6,111 nt of DNA from contig JAOUCV010000139.1 of the NCBI GenBank assembly GCA_029859555.1, positions 1-6,111 of the forward strand, given 5' to 3'. Numbering within the stretch: the stretch's first letter is position 1; the number at the start of each line of letters is the position of its first letter. A program made the position numbers and the translations under genes. This DNA is from Gammaproteobacteria bacterium. Its GTDB lineage: Bacteria; Pseudomonadota; Gammaproteobacteria; UBA9214. The notes below the pieces were generated by a model. That model was given only the letters and a program-made list of their open reading frames with translations. It searched no databases and was not told the DNA's origin. This document shows, piece by piece, positions 4,225 through 6,111 of this stretch.

Positions 4225-5907
4225 TTACCTGGAGACCTGCGCACCGTGTGGATTCAGCGCAGGAAGTGCGCGACTTGCACGTCGCAACAGAGATTGCCGA
4301 CGCCGATACAGACGAGGACGCAGCTGGTATCTGAAGTCCTTCTTCCATGCAGCAAAATCCAGTGCACCTGAACCATAAACCGCCTTGTCCATTGACCGCG
4401 CCAGTGCACGTAGCCTGGCAGGCTCAGCTTGCGGTTGCGCCTCAATAATTTTTTCGATGATGGACGTGATAGGTGCATGTTGAGACATATCGAGCTGCTC
4501 GCAAATCCTTGACCTGAACTGCACACACCACGCCTCCGGCCTGTCCTCGCCATCAAGACAACGTGCGCACATCCACAGCTTGACGGTTTTCGGCATAACC
4601 GATGCAACAAGCAGGCGCAGTTTGCCCAGGGAAACGGCGGGCACAAGTTGCTTGCCGACCACGGCTGCATGCTGCATCCCGCGCCGCCCGGTTGCCGACA
4701 GCCAGTTGCGCGCCCTGTTGCCAAGCGCCTGAAGATACGGCCGTGTACGCGCCCAGGCACGCAGCCAGTAGGCTGCAACCAGTGCCGCGAAAATCAACAG
4801 CGGTGTCCAGAAGACAGCAGCAGAAAATACCGGGGTGTCGCTTGCACCATCCGTGCTGCGCCCTTTTACAACAGGAGACTGAATGGCATAGCTGGCCAGC
4901 ATCGGGGCTTTTGTGTCGACATCCCACCATGCAACCTGCATTTCGGGAAGCTCTATCCAGCCGTCCTTTAAAGGAATAATCGTATAGGTTTCCTTACGAC
5001 TGCCACGCAATTCCGATCCACCGGCAGACACCTCGTTACGTGTATCGACAGAATCCCGATAGACCCGGAAGTCATCGCTCTTGAGCTGCGATTCCAGCGA
5101 TGGCAGCTGACTACCCAGCGCTCCCCTGGCTATCAGTTCAAGGGTAAGTGTCACCGGAGCACCTGCCTTGGCCGGCACGTTATCGAGCATGTATACCCGT
5201 AGTTTCAGATCATTCAACGGCAACCAGGGAGTAACTGCAGGGTCAGCCGGTAGCACCTGTAATTTCAACGGGCTGTCGGCGCTAATAGAAAATTTGTTTG
5301 CGGTCTTGCCGGCCGGTTTTCCCTGCGCACCGTACAATGGCCTTTTTTCAACATGGCTGCCCTTGAAACCGATTGCCGGGATAACAATCTCACCAGAGCG
5401 AAGCGGTGTCAGCTTGAAATGATATTCGTTAATAATTTCCAGGTTATTACTCTGCCTGGAATAGCGTGTGCTGGCGACAGGGCCATCCACCTTGTCCAGT
5501 ATCGCACCCTCGATACGCGGGATCACAGGAATCAGTGTTTTCAGGTTCTCCCTGCTAACAACCCGAACGGTATAAACAACGTTCTGTTGCTCGTACAACA
5601 CGGATTCAAGGGTGCTGACTTCAACAACCGGGTCGACGTTTGCAGCCGGACTCCCGGGCATCTGGGCCGGATACCAGCCGGTACCGGGTGCCGCGCCAGG
5701 ATAGCGGGGATCCGGCCTTGCCGACGGCTGCTGGTTTAATCCCGGTTTGGCCGTCTCGAAGTTTCCCCAGGGACGGTTACCGGTATTGTGCGCTTTGCGG
5801 GGAGGTGACACCTTGACACCGAATGCTGCTGCCTCAAGGCTGACTCCAGACAGGAACCCAGGCAACAAACAAATGATAAAGATCCGAACGAAATTTCTGT
5901 TGCGCAA
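4225..5907 (-). CDS. batD: BatD-type aerotolerance/oxygen-stress membrane protein
   Basis: This 560-aa protein has a signal peptide (about 1-28: basic start, FVRIFIICLLPGFLSGVSL, then AAA), a Pro/Gly-rich linker (about 35-90), a large extracytoplasmic beta-rich region (about 93-345) and one transmembrane helix near 362-383 (VFWTPLLIFAALVAAYWL). A C-terminal part of about 175 residues faces the cytoplasm. The segment ETYTIIPLKDGWIELPEMQV followed by AWWDV (306-330) and the C-terminal ALARSMDKAVYGSGALDFAAW (501-521) fit the BatD family. BatD works with MoxR-type ATPase and the von Willebrand A proteins BatA/BatB; the exact biochemistry is not settled. The farthest upstream start is TTG at 5905-5907, since a TAA lies seven codons before it; a G-rich stretch (GGCGGGGGC) precedes it. 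It follows a batC-like gene on the same strand after 92 bp and converges on mobB. The long Pro/Gly linker is unusual. Confidence 0.85.
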   Translation of the reverse strand: MRNRNFVRIFIICLLPGFLSGVSLEAAAFGVKVSPPRKAHNTGNRPWGNFETAKPGLNQQPSARPDPRYPGAAPGTGWYPAQMPGSPAANVDPVVEVSTLESVLYEQQNVVYTVRVVSRENLKTLIPVIPRIEGAILDKVDGPVASTRYSRQSNNLEIINEYHFKLTPLRSGEIVIPAIGFKGSHVEKRPLYGAQGKPAGKTANKFSISADSPLKLQVLPADPAVTPWLPLNDLKLRVYMLDNVPAKAGAPVTLTLELIARGALGSQLPSLESQLKSDDFRVYRDSVDTRNEVSAGGSELRGSRKETYTIIPLKDGWIELPEMQVAWWDVDTKAPMLASYAIQSPVVKGRSTDGASDTPVFSAAVFWTPLLIFAALVAAYWLRAWARTRPYLQALGNRARNWLSATGRRGMQHAAVVGKQLVPAVSLGKLRLLVASVMPKTVKLWMCARCLDGEDRPEAWCVQFRSRICEQLDMSQHAPITSIIEKIIEAQPQAEPARLRALARSMDKAVYGSGALDFAAWKKDFRYQLRPRLYRRRQSLLRRASRALPALNPHGAQVSR

Positions 5908-5999
5908 GTTACTTGCCCCCGCCGGTTATTTTCAGGCTACATTTGCAAACCAACACATTCGATTACATAGCAGCACGTATATTCGATGACACGCTCCAC
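5908..5999 (-). other. Intergenic gap between the batC-like gene and batD
   Basis: This 92-bp gap on the minus strand contains several stops in all frames and no clear promoter or terminator that I can support. It is longer than usual for genes in one bat operon, but the two genes are co-directional and probably still co-transcribed. Confidence 0.5.
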
Positions 6000-6111
6000 T
6001 TACCAGGGGCGGTTCTCCATCAAGGCACCACCCCGTTGCTCAAGCTGCCGCTGCTCCTCAATCAAAAACTGATTGCGTAACAGAAAGGCAGGGTCTCCTT
6101 CAATTCGATCA
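6000..6111 (-). CDS. 3' end of a batC/batB-like gene (TPR-type C-terminus), 5' partial
   Basis: Reading leftward from the window edge, 36 residues end at a TAA (complement of 6000-6002). They include RIEGDPAFLLRNQFLIEEQ and end with GGALMENRPW. The pattern (R)IxGDPxxLLRxxF is typical of the C-terminus of the TPR-containing BatB/BatC proteins encoded just before batD in gammaproteobacteria, where similar text (DDPGGLLRRKF type) occurs. Position and orientation next to batD support this. The von Willebrand A and TPR domains, if present, lie outside the window. Whether the protein is a separate BatC or a BatB-BatC fusion cannot be told. Confidence 0.65.
   Translation of the reverse strand, partial: DRIEGDPAFLLRNQFLIEEQRQLEQRGGALMENRPW

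Noticed and set aside
4201..4230. Hairpin AGGTAA / TTACCT as a terminator between the convergent genes
   Set aside because: The stem is six base pairs around an 18-base loop, and neither side has a T-tract, so it cannot be supported.

Overview
The window looks like a piece of a gammaproteobacterial chromosome, possibly from a sulfur-metabolising lineage. This is inferred from a MobB with the gammaproteobacterial motif set, a cytochrome c-prime-like haem protein, a DsrC/TusE-type remnant and a BatC-BatD (aerotolerance) gene pair. No rRNA or tRNA is present to fix the taxonomy.

Layout from left to right. Bases 1-187 are the 3' end of an unidentified membrane protein gene (called X here). Its stop overlaps the start of a decayed 5' fragment of mobB (184-317). 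A short unassigned stretch follows, then a long glycoside hydrolase family 3 gene (524-2548, + strand). The 358 bp after it hold an IS91-type transposase fragment, a hairpin/T-tract terminator candidate and an FNR/Anr-type box. Next come a small cytochrome c gene (2907-3428), a REP-like palindrome (3449-3508), a second copy of the last nine codons of gene X (3511-3537), and an intact mobB (3534-4058). Overlapping the mobB stop is a broken tusE/dsrC-like gene (4055-4199) containing six perfect 7-bp repeats. On the opposite strand, batD (4225-5907) and the 3' end of an upstream batC-like gene (6000-6111) point leftward, convergent with mobB.

The main structural observation is that the X/mobB junction occurs twice, at 159-300 and 3509-3681, as direct repeats. 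The left copy keeps X and has a ruined mobB. The right copy keeps mobB and only 27 bp of X. Between them sit a GH3 gene whose leucine codon use differs from mobB, a transposase scrap, the cytochrome c gene and a REP-like element. I infer a duplication or insertion in an old X-mobB(-tusE) gene row, followed by decay of the redundant parts.

Functionally, MobB serves molybdenum cofactor (bis-MGD) maturation, the cytochrome is a periplasmic haem protein probably under oxygen/NO-responsive control, BatC/BatD belong to the MoxR-BatABCD envelope/stress system, and the GH3 enzyme is an orphan sugar hydrolase with no transporter or regulator in view. I see no sign of a coherent new defence or biosynthetic system. 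The interest here lies in genome rearrangement, gene decay and one likely regulatory site.
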